Below are positions 20,265-28,527 of a stretch of DNA of 40,421 bases, in pieces. The position numbers and the translations under genes were made by a program. Below the pieces are notes generated by a model. It saw nothing but the letters and a program-made list of their open reading frames with translations, was not told the DNA's origin and ran no database searches. This DNA is from Actinomycetota bacterium (GTDB taxonomy: Bacteria; Actinomycetota; Thermoleophilia; Solirubrobacterales; Solirubrobacteraceae), in contig VAWK01000047.1 in NCBI GenBank assembly GCA_005885515.1, forward strand, positions 1 through 40,421, read 5' to 3'. Position 1 is the stretch's first letter; each line of letters opens with the position of its first letter.

Positions 20265-21055
20265 GGCTCCACCTCGCGGGCCATCTCGAGCAGTCCGCGC
20301 ATGCCGTCCGAGGCCGGCACGCCGTGGGCAAGCCAGATGAACGTCTCGCGATTGCCCTTCGGGCCCGGCAGGCCCGAGGGATAGTAGCCGCGCACCGCCG
20401 CGCCGAGCTCAAGCGCCGCCTGCCCGACCCCGACCAGCGCCGCGCGGCGGTCAGCCGCGCCGCGGACCACGCCGCCCTTGCCGACCCGCTCGCGGCCGAC
20501 CTCGAACTGCGGCTTGACCAGCGCGAGCATGTCATAGCGCTCGTCCAGGCACGCGAGCACGGGCTCGAGCACCTTCGCGAGCGCGATGAAGGACACGTCC
20601 ACCACCGCCAGATCCGGGCGGTAGGGGAGCATTCGCGGCGCCAGGCTGCGCGCGTTGGTGCGCTCCATCACGTGCACGCGCGGGTCGCGCCGCAGCTTCC
20701 ACGCGAGCGTTCCATAGCCGACGTCCACAACGATCACCTCGCGTGCGCCGTGCTGCAGCAGGCAGTCGGTGAAGCCGCCGGTCGACGCTCCCACGTCCAG
20801 CGCGCGCCGGCCGGCTGCCCGCAGGCCGCAGGCCGCGAGCGCGTTGGCGAGCTTGATGCCTCCGCGCGACACGTAGGCGTGCCCCTGCTCGACGCTGAGC
20901 TGCTCCTCGCTGTCGACCAGTTCGCCGGGCTTGGCGGCGCAGCGCCCACCGGGACCCACGCGCACCTCTCCGGCCATCACCGAGGCTGCCGCACGGCTGC
21001 GCGAGGAGAACAGGCCGCGCTCGGCCAGCAGGCTATCCAGGCGCCGCTTTGCCAT
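20261..21055 (-). CDS. tlyA: TlyA family 16S/23S rRNA 2'-O-methyltransferase (hemolysin A family)
   Basis: A 264-residue protein. An N-terminal S4 RNA-binding domain (residues 1-60, AKRRLDSLLAERGLFSSRSR) is joined to an FtsJ/RrmJ-like SAM methyltransferase domain with YVSRGGIKLANAL (catalytic Lys69), DVGASTGGFTDCLL (SAM loop), AVVDVSFIAL (Asp) and LVKPQFEVG (Lys). In mycobacteria TlyA methylates cytidines of 16S and 23S rRNA and determines capreomycin susceptibility. It is the first gene of the tlyA-nadK-recN-steA group, with a CRP-type promoter ~80 bp upstream. ATG 21055 gives the standard MAKRRLD start. Confidence 0.93.
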   Translation of the reverse strand: MAKRRLDSLLAERGLFSSRSRAAASVMAGEVRVGPGGRCAAKPGELVDSEEQLSVEQGHAYVSRGGIKLANALAACGLRAAGRRALDVGASTGGFTDCLLQHGAREVIVVDVGYGTLAWKLRRDPRVHVMERTNARSLAPRMLPYRPDLAVVDVSFIALAKVLEPVLACLDERYDMLALVKPQFEVGRERVGKGGVVRGAADRRAALVGVGQAALELGAAVRGYYPSGLPGPKGNRETFIWLAHGVPASDGMRGLLEMAREVEP

Positions 21056-21139
21056 GCGGGCCAACCCTTGCACACATCACGGCGCAAACGCGGGCGCGCC
21101 CGGCGCCCCGCTCTGGATGCGCGCCGCGGTGAGATCGCG

Positions 21140-21184
21140 CTTATAAAGCACTCATCGCGATCGATGTGTGATCAACGTCACACA
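21140..21184 (-). promoter_or_regulatory. CRP/FNR-type operator and extended -10 promoter of tlyA
   Basis: TGTGTGATCAACGTCACACA (21165-21184) is a perfect 7-6-7 inverted repeat containing the exact TGTGA-N6-TCACA consensus of CRP-family regulators. On the minus strand, TGCTTTATAAG (21150-21140) provides a -10 element (TTTATA with an extended TGn, or TATAAG). The transcription start would be near 21133-21135, placing the operator centre (21174.5) at about -40 to -41.5, the position of class II CRP activation. No good -35 is present, as expected for an activator-dependent promoter. Confidence 0.65.
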
Positions 21185-21248
21185 GACCGTCCGATGCCCG
21201 AGGCATGATGATTGCGTACCCGCAGCACTGCAGTATCCCTCCTCCCTC

Positions 21249-21279
21249 GAAACGGCCCGCTTCCCCGGCGGGCCGTTTC
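21249..21279 (-). terminator. Hairpin terminator after dxs
   Basis: A perfect 12-bp stem (GAAACGGCCCGC / GCGGGCCGTTTC) with a 7-nt loop lies 49 bp after the dxs stop. The Us are within the 3' arm (GUUUC) rather than after it. The structure is symmetric and could work on both strands. It separates the dxs operon from the tlyA promoter. Confidence 0.65.
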
Positions 21280-21327
21280 TGTATTCGGCGCGATCGCGGC
21301 TCCGGCTCGGCCCATTTGGGCGCGAAC

Positions 21328-23421
21328 TCAAGTGCCGACCACGGCCGAGGAGGACGCGGGCGCGCCGGCCCCGGCGGCCGCGCGGCGGTGCTGCTCGCGG
21401 CCGGAGATGGCGGCGGTGATCCGCTCGGCGATCCGCGCAGGGGTGTAGCCGACCTCCTCATGCAGCAGCGCGGGCTTTCCGTGCGTGACGTAGCGATCGG
21501 GCAGGCCCACGCGCAGGATGCGCGGCGTCGCGCCCGCCTCGCTCAGCGTCTCCCACACCGCCGAGCCGAAACCGCCCGCGAGCACCCCCTCCTCGACGGT
21601 CACCAGCAGGTCGTGCTCGGCCGCCAGTTGGGCCATCAGGCCGGCGTCGATCGGCTTGGCAAAGCGAGCGTCGGCGACGGTCACCGCGATCTCCGCCCCG
21701 GCGAGCTGCTCGGCGGCCTGCAGGGCCTTGCCGACACCCGTGCCGTAGCCGATCAGCGCCACCCTCCTGCCGATCGCGCCACCGGATCCTCCCTCTTTCA
21801 GGATCTCGCCCCTGCCGATGGGTATCGCCGAGGGCTCGGCCGGCAGCTCCGCGCCAGTGCCCTCTCCGCGCGGATAGCGCAGTGCGATCGGGCCGGCGTC
21901 GTAGATGAGCCCGGTGCGCAGCATGTGCACCAGCATCGCCTCATCGCGCGGGGCCATCAGCACGATGTTGGGCAGGCAGCGAAGGTAGGCGATGTCGAAC
22001 GCGCCGTGGTGGGTCGGTCCGTCGTCGCCCACCAGGCCGGCGCGGTCCATCGCGAAAACCACGTTCAGCTTCTGCAGGCACACGTCATGCACCAGCTGGT
22101 CGTAGGCCCGCTGCAGGAACGTGGAGTAGATCGCCGCAACCGGCTTGACCCCCTGCAGGGCAAGGCCGGCGGCGAACAGGACGGCCTGCTGCTCGGCGAT
22201 GCCCACGTCGAAGTAGCGCTCGGGCATCGCCTTTTGCAGGATGCTCAGCCCGGTGCCGGAGTTCATCGCCGCCGTGATGCCCACCACGCGCTGGTCCCGC
22301 TCGCACTCCCGCACGAGCGCTTCGCCGAACACCTGGGTGTACTGCGGCGGCGCAGGCCGGGCGCTCTTCTTGGCCGTCGCGCCCGTCGGCGCCGCGGCGC
22401 CGGCCGGGACGCCGTTGACGATCGAGTTTGGCTTGGCGGCGTGCCACTTCTCCATGCCCTCGAGACCGCCCTCCTCGGCCGGGGCAAAGCCCTTGCCCTT
22501 GACGGTCGCGATGTGCACGACGACCGGCCGCTCGGCCGCCAGCGCCTCGCGCAGTGCCTCGCGCAGCGCGCGCACGTCATGACCGTCGACCACGCCCATG
22601 TATGCCCAGTCGAGCTCCTCCCACCACAGGCCGGGCGCCCAGAACGCCTTGATCGACTCCTTCAGGTGCGGTCCCAACCGCTCGAAGGCGGCGCCGATGC
22701 CGCCAGGCAGGCGCACGAGACCGTCCTCCAGGTCCGCGCGCGCGCGCCACAGCCTGGGATTCAGCCTGATCCTGTTGAAGTACCTCGACAGCGCGCCGAC
22801 GTTTGGCGCGATCGACATGCCGTTGTCGTTCAGCACGACCACCAGCGGAGTGCCCAGGCCTCCCGCCTGGCCGATCGCCTCGAACGCGACGCCGCCGGTC
22901 ATCGCGCCGTCGCCGATGACCGCCACGACCTTCGCGTCGGCATCGGCGCCCATGTGACGCATCCCCTCCTTGATCCCGACGGCGTAGCCGATCGAGGTGG
23001 AGGCGTGACCAGCGCCCATCACGTCGTGGGGCGACTCGGCGATCGAGCAGAACGGCGCCAGGCCGCCGTACTGGCGGATCGTGCCAAGTTGCTCGCGGCG
23101 CCCGGTGAGGATCTTGTGCGGGTAGGCCTGGTGACCGACGTCCCAGACGATCTTGTCCTTGGGCGAGTCCAGCAGCGAATGCAGCGCCACGGCCAGCTCG
23201 CAGGTGCCGAGGTTGGCCCCGAAGTGCCCGCCGATCTCGCCCACCGTGTCGATGATGTGGCTGCGCACCTCCTGGGCCAGCTCCGCCAGCTGCTGCTCGC
23301 TCAGGGCGTGCAGGTCCTGCGGGCGCGCGATCCGCTCGAGCAGCCCTTCCCCCATCCCTGGCGGGGGGGCCTGCTCGCGGGTCCTCCGGTGCTGGCTGCT
23401 GGGCTTGATCTTGCGGCTCAT
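21328..23421 (-). CDS. dxs: 1-deoxy-D-xylulose-5-phosphate synthase
   Basis: A 697-residue thiamine-diphosphate enzyme that condenses pyruvate and glyceraldehyde 3-phosphate in the first step of the MEP isoprenoid pathway. The TPP motif runs from GDGAMTGG (170-177) to NDNGMS (~199). IWDVGHQAYPHKILTGRR and GHASTSIGYAVG are typical, as are DVGIAEQQAVLFAAGLA (catalytic Glu) and GDDGPTHHGAFD. An Ala/Pro/Lys-rich linker (~345-365) joins the first and middle domains, and a ~20-residue Ala-rich tail follows the normal C-terminus. ATG 23421 overlaps the ispA stop by 4 nt. Confidence 0.97.
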   Translation of the reverse strand: MSRKIKPSSQHRRTREQAPPPGMGEGLLERIARPQDLHALSEQQLAELAQEVRSHIIDTVGEIGGHFGANLGTCELAVALHSLLDSPKDKIVWDVGHQAYPHKILTGRREQLGTIRQYGGLAPFCSIAESPHDVMGAGHASTSIGYAVGIKEGMRHMGADADAKVVAVIGDGAMTGGVAFEAIGQAGGLGTPLVVVLNDNGMSIAPNVGALSRYFNRIRLNPRLWRARADLEDGLVRLPGGIGAAFERLGPHLKESIKAFWAPGLWWEELDWAYMGVVDGHDVRALREALREALAAERPVVVHIATVKGKGFAPAEEGGLEGMEKWHAAKPNSIVNGVPAGAAAPTGATAKKSARPAPPQYTQVFGEALVRECERDQRVVGITAAMNSGTGLSILQKAMPERYFDVGIAEQQAVLFAAGLALQGVKPVAAIYSTFLQRAYDQLVHDVCLQKLNVVFAMDRAGLVGDDGPTHHGAFDIAYLRCLPNIVLMAPRDEAMLVHMLRTGLIYDAGPIALRYPRGEGTGAELPAEPSAIPIGRGEILKEGGSGGAIGRRVALIGYGTGVGKALQAAEQLAGAEIAVTVADARFAKPIDAGLMAQLAAEHDLLVTVEEGVLAGGFGSAVWETLSEAGATPRILRVGLPDRYVTHGKPALLHEEVGYTPARIAERITAAISGREQHRRAAAGAGAPASSSAVVGT

Positions 23422-24347
23422 GACGTGCGCCTGTAGATGAAGTCGACTATCTGCTCGAGCTCGGCGGTTGCGTGCCCGCCGCGCGCGGACGCTGCCTCGG
23501 CAGCGCCGCCCATCGGCGGTCGAGCGGCGGCCTCGTCGAGCGCTTGGCGTGCCGTGCGGTGGGACTCCGCGGCAAGCTCCCGCGCACGCTCGATTCCGAA
23601 CTCGCTGACGTATGTGCGCTTGCCATGACGCTCGTCGCTGCCGCGCGGCTTTCCAAGGGCATCGTCGGTACCTGTCACGTCGAGGATGTCATCGACGATC
23701 TGGAACAGTACCCCCATCTCGGTTGCAAAACGCCGAAATGCAATTGTCGCAGGGCCGTCAACGATCCCCCCCAACAGTAATACGCACAGCACCGACGCGC
23801 CGATCAGGCGACCGGTCTTCAACTCGTGCAGGCGCCTCAGGGCCGCGCCTCCGGGCGGGGTGTGCGGGCTCACATCGGCGTACTGGCCACCCACCATGCC
23901 GCTGACGCCGGTCGCCGCCGCCAGTTCGGCCGCCGCCCCGAGCACGCGCGCCGGCGCCGAGCGCTGGTGGGTGAGCAGGTGGCGGAAGGCCTCCGCGTAC
24001 AGCCCATCGCCGGCGAGGATCGCCACGTCCTCGCCGAACTTCACATGACAGGTGGGCTGGCCCCGGCGCAGGTCGTCATCGTCCATCGCCGGCAGGTCGT
24101 CGTGAATCAGCGAGTAGGTGTGGATCAGCTCGATCGCGCCGGCCAGCGGCAGGACCTCCTGCTGCTCCAGGCCGACGGCCCTCGCCGTCGCCAGCGCGAG
24201 CACGGGCCGGATTCGCTTGCCGCCCGCCAGCAGCGAATAGCGCATCGCTTCCTCGAGACCCGCCGTCAGGGCCTCGCTGGAGAACCGCATGCCCTGCAGG
24301 TAGCGCTCCACCTCCTGGCGCAGATGCTCGGGATAGCGAGCGTTCAC
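23418..24347 (-). CDS. ispA: Short-chain polyprenyl diphosphate synthase (FPP/GGPP synthase type)
   Basis: A 309-residue trans-prenyltransferase of the IspA type. First Asp-rich motif [10 protein letters not shown] starts at 83; second motif DDILD is at 219-223; GGKRIRP (IPP binding) lies near residue 43 and GQYADV near 154. It condenses IPP with allylic diphosphates, supplying farnesyl or geranylgeranyl diphosphate. The [11 protein letters not shown] context fits farnesyl-type enzymes, but chain length cannot be fixed by eye. GTG 24347 is chosen because [16 protein letters not shown] aligns with family N-termini and starts 16 bp after xseB. It is translationally coupled to dxs, the enzyme feeding the same pathway. 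Confidence 0.93.
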   Translation of the reverse strand: MNARYPEHLRQEVERYLQGMRFSSEALTAGLEEAMRYSLLAGGKRIRPVLALATARAVGLEQQEVLPLAGAIELIHTYSLIHDDLPAMDDDDLRRGQPTCHVKFGEDVAILAGDGLYAEAFRHLLTHQRSAPARVLGAAAELAAATGVSGMVGGQYADVSPHTPPGGAALRRLHELKTGRLIGASVLCVLLLGGIVDGPATIAFRRFATEMGVLFQIVDDILDVTGTDDALGKPRGSDERHGKRTYVSEFGIERARELAAESHRTARQALDEAAARPPMGGAAEAASARGGHATAELEQIVDFIYRRTS

Positions 24348-24363
24348 GTGCGCGCGAGCGGCT

Positions 24364-24570
24364 CTAAAGCAGCGTGTCCTGACCGGGGGCGGGAGCCGGG
24401 CCCTCGTCGCGCGTGAGCTGCTCCAGCTCGGTTGCTGCCTGGCTGGCGACGGCGGCGCAGTCCTCGACCATCGTCGCCGCCGCATCGGCTGACAGCTCGC
24501 CGGAGCGAAGCTGCTCGGCGGCCCGCTCGAGCCGCGCGATCAGATCGTCCAGGTGCTCGATGCTGTTCAT
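24364..24570 (-). CDS. xseB: Exodeoxyribonuclease VII small subunit-like
   Basis: A 68-residue protein. [20 protein letters not shown], then a helix [18 protein letters not shown], matches the two-helix XseB layout (LExxVxxLExGxLxLExAL). XseB binds XseA to form exonuclease VII, which degrades single-stranded DNA. No xseA is present beside it or elsewhere in the window, although xseA often precedes it. It is coupled by an ATGA overlap to nusB upstream and precedes ispA, a known gene order. Assignment rests on length, pattern and context. Confidence 0.65.
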   Translation of the reverse strand: MNSIEHLDDLIARLERAAEQLRSGELSADAAATMVEDCAAVASQAATELEQLTRDEGPAPAPGQDTLL

Positions 24571-24977
24571 GGGATCTGCGCATTCTCGCGCAGCTGATGC
24601 AAGACTGCACCCAGCACTCCGTTGACGAACCCCGGAGCCTGGCTGCCGCAGAAGACCTTCGCGTTCTCCACCGCTTCCTCGATCGCACCCTCGGCGGGGA
24701 TCGGCTGCTCGGCGGGCACGGCACCGGGGTGGAGCATCTCGACCAGGGCCACGCGCAGGATACTGCGCTCCAGCGGCTGGATCCGGCCCACCGACCAGCC
24801 GTGAGCGTGGCGATCGATGATCTCGTCGAGCTCCTCGGCGTGCTCTGACGCCGCACCCGCGAGCGCGCGAACGAACGCGGAGTCGTTGGCCGAGAAACTG
24901 TCCTCCAGCCGCCTGCCGGTGAGGTCGTGCTGGTACAGCGCGATCACCGCGGCCCGTCGCTGTTGCGCGCGGCGCAT
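24567..24977 (-). CDS. nusB: Transcription antitermination factor NusB
   Basis: A 136-residue all-helical protein: RRAQQRRAAVIALYQHDLTG, IIDRHAHGWSVGRIQPLERS, ILRVALVEML and FVNGVLGAVL are NusB hallmarks. NusB with NusE (S10) binds boxA RNA to support rRNA antitermination. ATG 24977 starts 1 nt after the efp stop (24979-24981), and its stop overlaps xseB, showing one operon. The order efp-nusB is conserved in many bacteria. Confidence 0.95.
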   Translation of the reverse strand: MRRAQQRRAAVIALYQHDLTGRRLEDSFSANDSAFVRALAGAASEHAEELDEIIDRHAHGWSVGRIQPLERSILRVALVEMLHPGAVPAEQPIPAEGAIEEAVENAKVFCGSQAPGFVNGVLGAVLHQLRENAQIP

Positions 24978-24978
24978 A

Positions 24979-25545
24979 CTAGGCGCGCGCCACGTACTCG
25001 CCGGAGCGGGTGTCAACGCGGATGCGCTCGCCCTGCTCGACGAACAGCGGCACCTGGATCACGGCGCCAGTCTCCAGCGTCGCCGGCTTGTTGCCGGCGC
25101 TGGACACCGAGTCGCCTCGCAGCCCGGGATCGGTGTGGGTGACCGCGAGCTCCACCGCGCTCGGCAGCTGCACGTCGGCCGGCTGGTCGTCGATGAACAG
25201 CATCTCGACCTCGCTACTCGGCGGGCACCAGCGCAGTGCGTCCTTCACCCGCTCCTCGGGGATGGCGAGCTGCTCGAAGGACTCGCTGTCCATGAAGTGC
25301 GCGTCGCTGCCGTCCGCGTACAGGAACTGCATCTTGCGCGATTCCGTGCGCACACCGCGAAACTTCTCCCCGGCGCGGAACGTGCGGTCGATCACGTTGC
25401 CGTCGGCCGTCCTGCGCAGCTTCGTGCGCACGAACGCCCCGCCCTTGCCGGGCTTGACGTGCTGGAACTCCAGGATCTTGAAGACCGTGCCGTCGACCTC
25501 GATGTGGTTGCCGTTCTTGAATTGGTTGGTGGTGATCGTGCTCAT
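24979..25545 (-). CDS. efp: Translation elongation factor P
   Basis: A 188-residue EF-P with three beta-barrel domains: KOW-like N-terminus (MSTITTNQFKNGNHIEVDGT), the loop HVKPGKGGAFVRTKL with Lys34 at the modified position, a central OB domain (YADGSDAHFMDSESFEQLA) and the C-terminal OB domain ending RIRVDTRSGEYVARA. EF-P relieves ribosome stalling at polyproline. ATG 25545 is chosen by homology; the open frame extends further upstream without similarity. It is the first gene of efp-nusB-xseB-ispA-dxs. Confidence 0.97.
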   Translation of the reverse strand: MSTITTNQFKNGNHIEVDGTVFKILEFQHVKPGKGGAFVRTKLRRTADGNVIDRTFRAGEKFRGVRTESRKMQFLYADGSDAHFMDSESFEQLAIPEERVKDALRWCPPSSEVEMLFIDDQPADVQLPSAVELAVTHTDPGLRGDSVSSAGNKPATLETGAVIQVPLFVEQGERIRVDTRSGEYVARA

Positions 25546-25599
25546 CGGCGTGATTGCTCGCGGTGACGCGCTCGCGTCGGCCACCGCCATGCCAGCACC

Positions 25600-25605
25600 A
25601 AGATA
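25600..25605 (-). promoter_or_regulatory. Possible -10 box for efp
   Basis: TATCTT on the minus strand (25605-25600) would give a start near 25593 and a ~48-nt leader to ATG 25545. No clear -35 is seen at 16-18 bp. It lies in the 134-bp gap between efp and the divergent membrane-protein gene. Confidence 0.3.
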
Positions 25606-25679
25606 GCCGCCCATCGCGTGGTCGCAGCCTTTTGCGCGCACCGCCTAAAGGCCTGGGCGTGCCCGGCCGATGCCATCCC

Positions 25680-26951
25680 ATGAGGCAAGCTGTCCGCGAG
25701 AACGCGGCGTGCGCGGCCATGGCTGCCGCCGGCTGCTCTGCGCTGGTCTGGCTGGGCTTGTACGGCTTCGCCTGGAACGACTACGACAACGAGGCACGAC
25801 CAGCGGTCCGTGCTCTCGTTCACGGCCACCTCGGCGAATTCCTGCAGCTGGCACCCACATATGGGGGCTCGCTGATCGAGCGCGCGCCGTTCGCTCTGCT
25901 GCCCGGGTTGTGGGGAGGGGGCGACCTCGCCACCTATCGCATGCTCGCGCTGCCCTGCCTGCTCGCCTCGGCCGTCCTGGGCGTTTGGCTGATCGCGGGC
26001 ATGCGAGCCGAAGGCCGCCCCCGGCTCGCGCGCGGCGTGGCGCTGGGGCTGTGCGTGGCCAATCCGATCGTGCTCCCGGCGCTTGAACTCGGCCACCCCG
26101 AGGAGCTGCTCGGCGCGTGCCTGGTCGTGGCCGCCGTGCTGCTCGCCGGCGGCGCCGGTGCGCGGCCCAGGCCGCTGCTCGCGGGCGCGGCCCTCGGGCT
26201 CGCGGTCGCCAACAAGGAGTGGGCGCTGCTCGCGGTCGGGCCTGTGCTGTTGGCGGTTCCTCCCGGGCTCAGGCTGCGCTGCTTGGCGATGGGCGTCGCC
26301 ACCGCAGCTGCGGTGCTCGCGCCGCTGCTGCTCGGCTCGGGTGGCTTTGTGGCGAGCACACGCGCCGTCGCGTCGCAGGCCAGCCCGATATTCCAGCCCT
26401 GGCAAGTGTGGTGGTTCCTCGGACATCACGGCGCGCTCGTCCACGGCCTGTCGGGCACCCCCAAGCCCGGCTACCGCCAGGCTGCCGAATGGACCGGGAC
26501 CGTCGCGAGACCTCTGATAATGCTCTGCGGTGGCGTGATCGCGGGTGCCCTGTGGCTGCGGCGCCGGCGGCTCGCCGAGTCCGAGGCGCTGCTCGCGCTG
26601 GCGCTCCTGCTGCTCCTCCGTTGCGTGCTCGATCCGTGGGATGCGGTCTACTACACGCTCCCCTTCATCGTGGCGCTGCTGCTGTGGGAGGCACGGTCGC
26701 GACCCTGGCGACCGCCGACATTGACGCTGCTTGCCACGGTGCTCGTGTGGACCAGCTTCGAGTGGTTGCCGCACCATGTCTCGGCAGACGCACAGGCCGC
26801 ATTCTTTTTGTGCTGGACCATCCCGCTCGCGGCGTGGCTGGGGGCACGGCTCAGCGCGGGTGGCGGGCGCTTGGCGGCGCGGCCCGCGAGAGCGCGCGCG
26901 GGTCAGGAGACGACGGTCAGGTCCCTGGGGAGGCTCGTCAGGACCTCGTGA
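25680..26951 (+). CDS. Polytopic membrane protein, GT87/ArnT-like glycosyltransferase candidate
   Basis: A 423-residue protein with about ten hydrophobic segments. The first extracytoplasmic loop (WNDYDNEARPAVRALVHGHL) is acidic and precedes TYGGSLIERAPFALLP, the layout of GT-C membrane glycosyltransferases (GT39/GT83/GT87), where an Asp in loop 1 is catalytic. Other segments such as ALELGHPEELLGA and VANKEWALLAVGP resemble the GT87 branch. It probably uses a polyprenyl-phosphate sugar donor at the outer face of the membrane; no substrate can be named. It is the only plus-strand gene between efp and pepP, and its 3' end overlaps the convergent pepP by 49 bp. ATG 25680 gives a normal first helix. 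Confidence 0.6.
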   Translation: MRQAVRENAACAAMAAAGCSALVWLGLYGFAWNDYDNEARPAVRALVHGHLGEFLQLAPTYGGSLIERAPFALLPGLWGGGDLATYRMLALPCLLASAVLGVWLIAGMRAEGRPRLARGVALGLCVANPIVLPALELGHPEELLGACLVVAAVLLAGGAGARPRPLLAGAALGLAVANKEWALLAVGPVLLAVPPGLRLRCLAMGVATAAAVLAPLLLGSGGFVASTRAVASQASPIFQPWQVWWFLGHHGALVHGLSGTPKPGYRQAAEWTGTVARPLIMLCGGVIAGALWLRRRRLAESEALLALALLLLLRCVLDPWDAVYYTLPFIVALLLWEARSRPWRPPTLTLLATVLVWTSFEWLPHHVSADAQAAFFLCWTIPLAAWLGARLSAGGGRLAARPARARAGQETTVRSLGRLVRTS

Positions 26952-28054
26952 CCGCCCTCGCGCACGACGAGCAGGTCCTCGATGCGCACGCCGAGCTCTC
27001 CCGGGATGTAGACGCCCGGCTCGACCGTCACCACGTTGCTGGCCGCCAGCGGCTTGTCGGGGGCGGTGCGCGACAGGCGCGGGCCCTCGTGAACCTCCAG
27101 GCCCACACCGTGTCCAAGACCGTGGCCGAAGTGCTCGCCGTGACCGGCCTGCTCGATCTGGGTGCGCGCGATCGCGTCAAGCTCCCGTCCGCTCGCACCG
27201 GCGCGCACCGCGCCGACGGCGCGCTGCTGTGCCGAGCGCACGAGCTCATAGATCTCCCTCGCCCGCGCCCCGATGCCCTCGCCGGTGGCGTAGCTTCGGG
27301 TGCAATCCGAGCAGTAGCCCTCATGCAGGGCACCCCAGTCGATCGTCACCAGCACGTCCGGCGGGATCTCTCGATCGCGCGGCTGCGCGTGCGGCAGCGC
27401 CGCGTGGGCGCCCGCCGCGACGATCGGGGGGAAGCTGGGTCCGTCGGCTCCGCGGCGGCGCATCTGTAGCTCGAGCTCGAGCGCGACCTCGCGCTCGGTG
27501 CGCCCGGCGAGGCCGCCTTCGAGCACCGCCCGCAGCGCCTCGTCGGCGAGCTCGGTGGCGGCGCGGATCCGCGCGATCTCGCCGTCGTCCTTGACCGCCC
27601 GCAGCTGCGCCACGATCGCACCCGACGGAACCAGCTGCCAAGCCTCGGCGAGCAACTCGCGCAGGCGCGCGTGGTCGGCGACCGTGAGGCTCTTCTCGAG
27701 AAAACCCAGCCGCCCTCCGCCGCCCCCGAGCGCGCCGACGACACCCTCGAGCAGGTCGTCGAGCACGACCTCCCGCTCGAAGGCGTCGGGCACCTGCTCG
27801 CGGGCCTGCGTCTCGTAGCGGAAGTCGGTGATGAACCGCTGCCGCCCCAGGGCTGTGTGCGGGCTCGCGCTGCGCGGATCGGCGCCGTCGGCTGCGATCA
27901 GCGCCAGCCCGGTCGTGCCGCTGAAGCCGGTCACGTAGCGCACGTTGACAGGGCCCGTCACGAGCAGCACGTCCACGTCGTGGGCGCGAGCTCCTGAGGC
28001 CAGGCGATCGAGTCGCTCGTGCACGCCGGTGGCGACTGCCGGCCCGCTCATCAT
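26903..28054 (-). CDS. pepP: Xaa-Pro aminopeptidase (M24)
   Basis: A 383-residue M24 metallopeptidase. The creatinase-like N-terminal domain (RYVTGFSGTTGLALIA) precedes the pita-bread domain with the dinuclear-metal ligands Asp239 (TIDWGA), Asp250 (GYCSDCTR), His315 (GHGLGHGVG), Glu345 (VEPGVYI) and Glu359 (RIEDL). It removes an N-terminal residue preceding proline and is cytoplasmic. ATG 28054 overlaps the aroQ stop by 4 nt. A pepP-efp neighbourhood is common in bacteria; here it is interrupted by the plus-strand membrane gene. Confidence 0.95.
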   Translation of the reverse strand: MMSGPAVATGVHERLDRLASGARAHDVDVLLVTGPVNVRYVTGFSGTTGLALIAADGADPRSASPHTALGRQRFITDFRYETQAREQVPDAFEREVVLDDLLEGVVGALGGGGGRLGFLEKSLTVADHARLRELLAEAWQLVPSGAIVAQLRAVKDDGEIARIRAATELADEALRAVLEGGLAGRTEREVALELELQMRRRGADGPSFPPIVAAGAHAALPHAQPRDREIPPDVLVTIDWGALHEGYCSDCTRSYATGEGIGARAREIYELVRSAQQRAVGAVRAGASGRELDAIARTQIEQAGHGEHFGHGLGHGVGLEVHEGPRLSRTAPDKPLAASNVVTVEPGVYIPGELGVRIEDLLVVREGGHEVLTSLPRDLTVVS

Positions 28055-28527
28055 CCGCCTCGCTCGCGCGCGTGGTCGAGCCGGACCAGCTCCTCGCGCA
28101 CCTGCAGCATTGCATCACGGTAGCCGTCCGGACCGCGTCCGGATATCGTTGCAAAGCACAGGTCGGCGATCACCGACACGCGCCGCCAGGGCTCCCGCCG
28201 CTGGACGTCCGACAGGTGGATCTCGAGCGCGGGCAGCGCGGCGATCTCCAGGGCATCGCGAATCGACCACGCGTAGTGCGTCCATGAGCCCGGATTGAGC
28301 ACCACCGCGTCGGCGTGCCCGGAGAGCGCGTGCAGGCGCTCGACGAAAGCGCCCTCGTGATTGGTGTGGAAGAAGCTCGGCTCGATGCCCAGCTCGCGAG
28401 CGTCGTGCTCGATCTGGCGCTCGAGCTCGCCCAGCGTGAGCGTCCCATACAGCAACGGATCGCGTCTGCCGAGCTGATCGAGATTGACGCCGTGCATCAC
28501 CTCCACGCGGTAGGGCGCGGCGCTCAT
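28051..28527 (-). CDS. aroQ: Type II 3-dehydroquinate dehydratase
   Basis: A 158-residue type II dehydroquinase that converts 3-dehydroquinate to 3-dehydroshikimate, step three of the shikimate pathway. Motifs are HGVNLDQLGRRDPLLYGTLT (flexible lid with catalytic Arg/Tyr27), NHEGAFVERLH, LNPGSWTHYAWSIRDAL (Asn) and EIHLSDVQRREPWRR (His). It works as a dodecamer in the cytoplasm. It overlaps aroKB upstream and pepP downstream by ATGA junctions. The usual His after LSDV in other type II enzymes (NIHxRE) is Gln here, which is probably tolerated. Confidence 0.94.
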   Translation of the reverse strand: MSAAPYRVEVMHGVNLDQLGRRDPLLYGTLTLGELERQIEHDARELGIEPSFFHTNHEGAFVERLHALSGHADAVVLNPGSWTHYAWSIRDALEIAALPALEIHLSDVQRREPWRRVSVIADLCFATISGRGPDGYRDAMLQVREELVRLDHARERGG

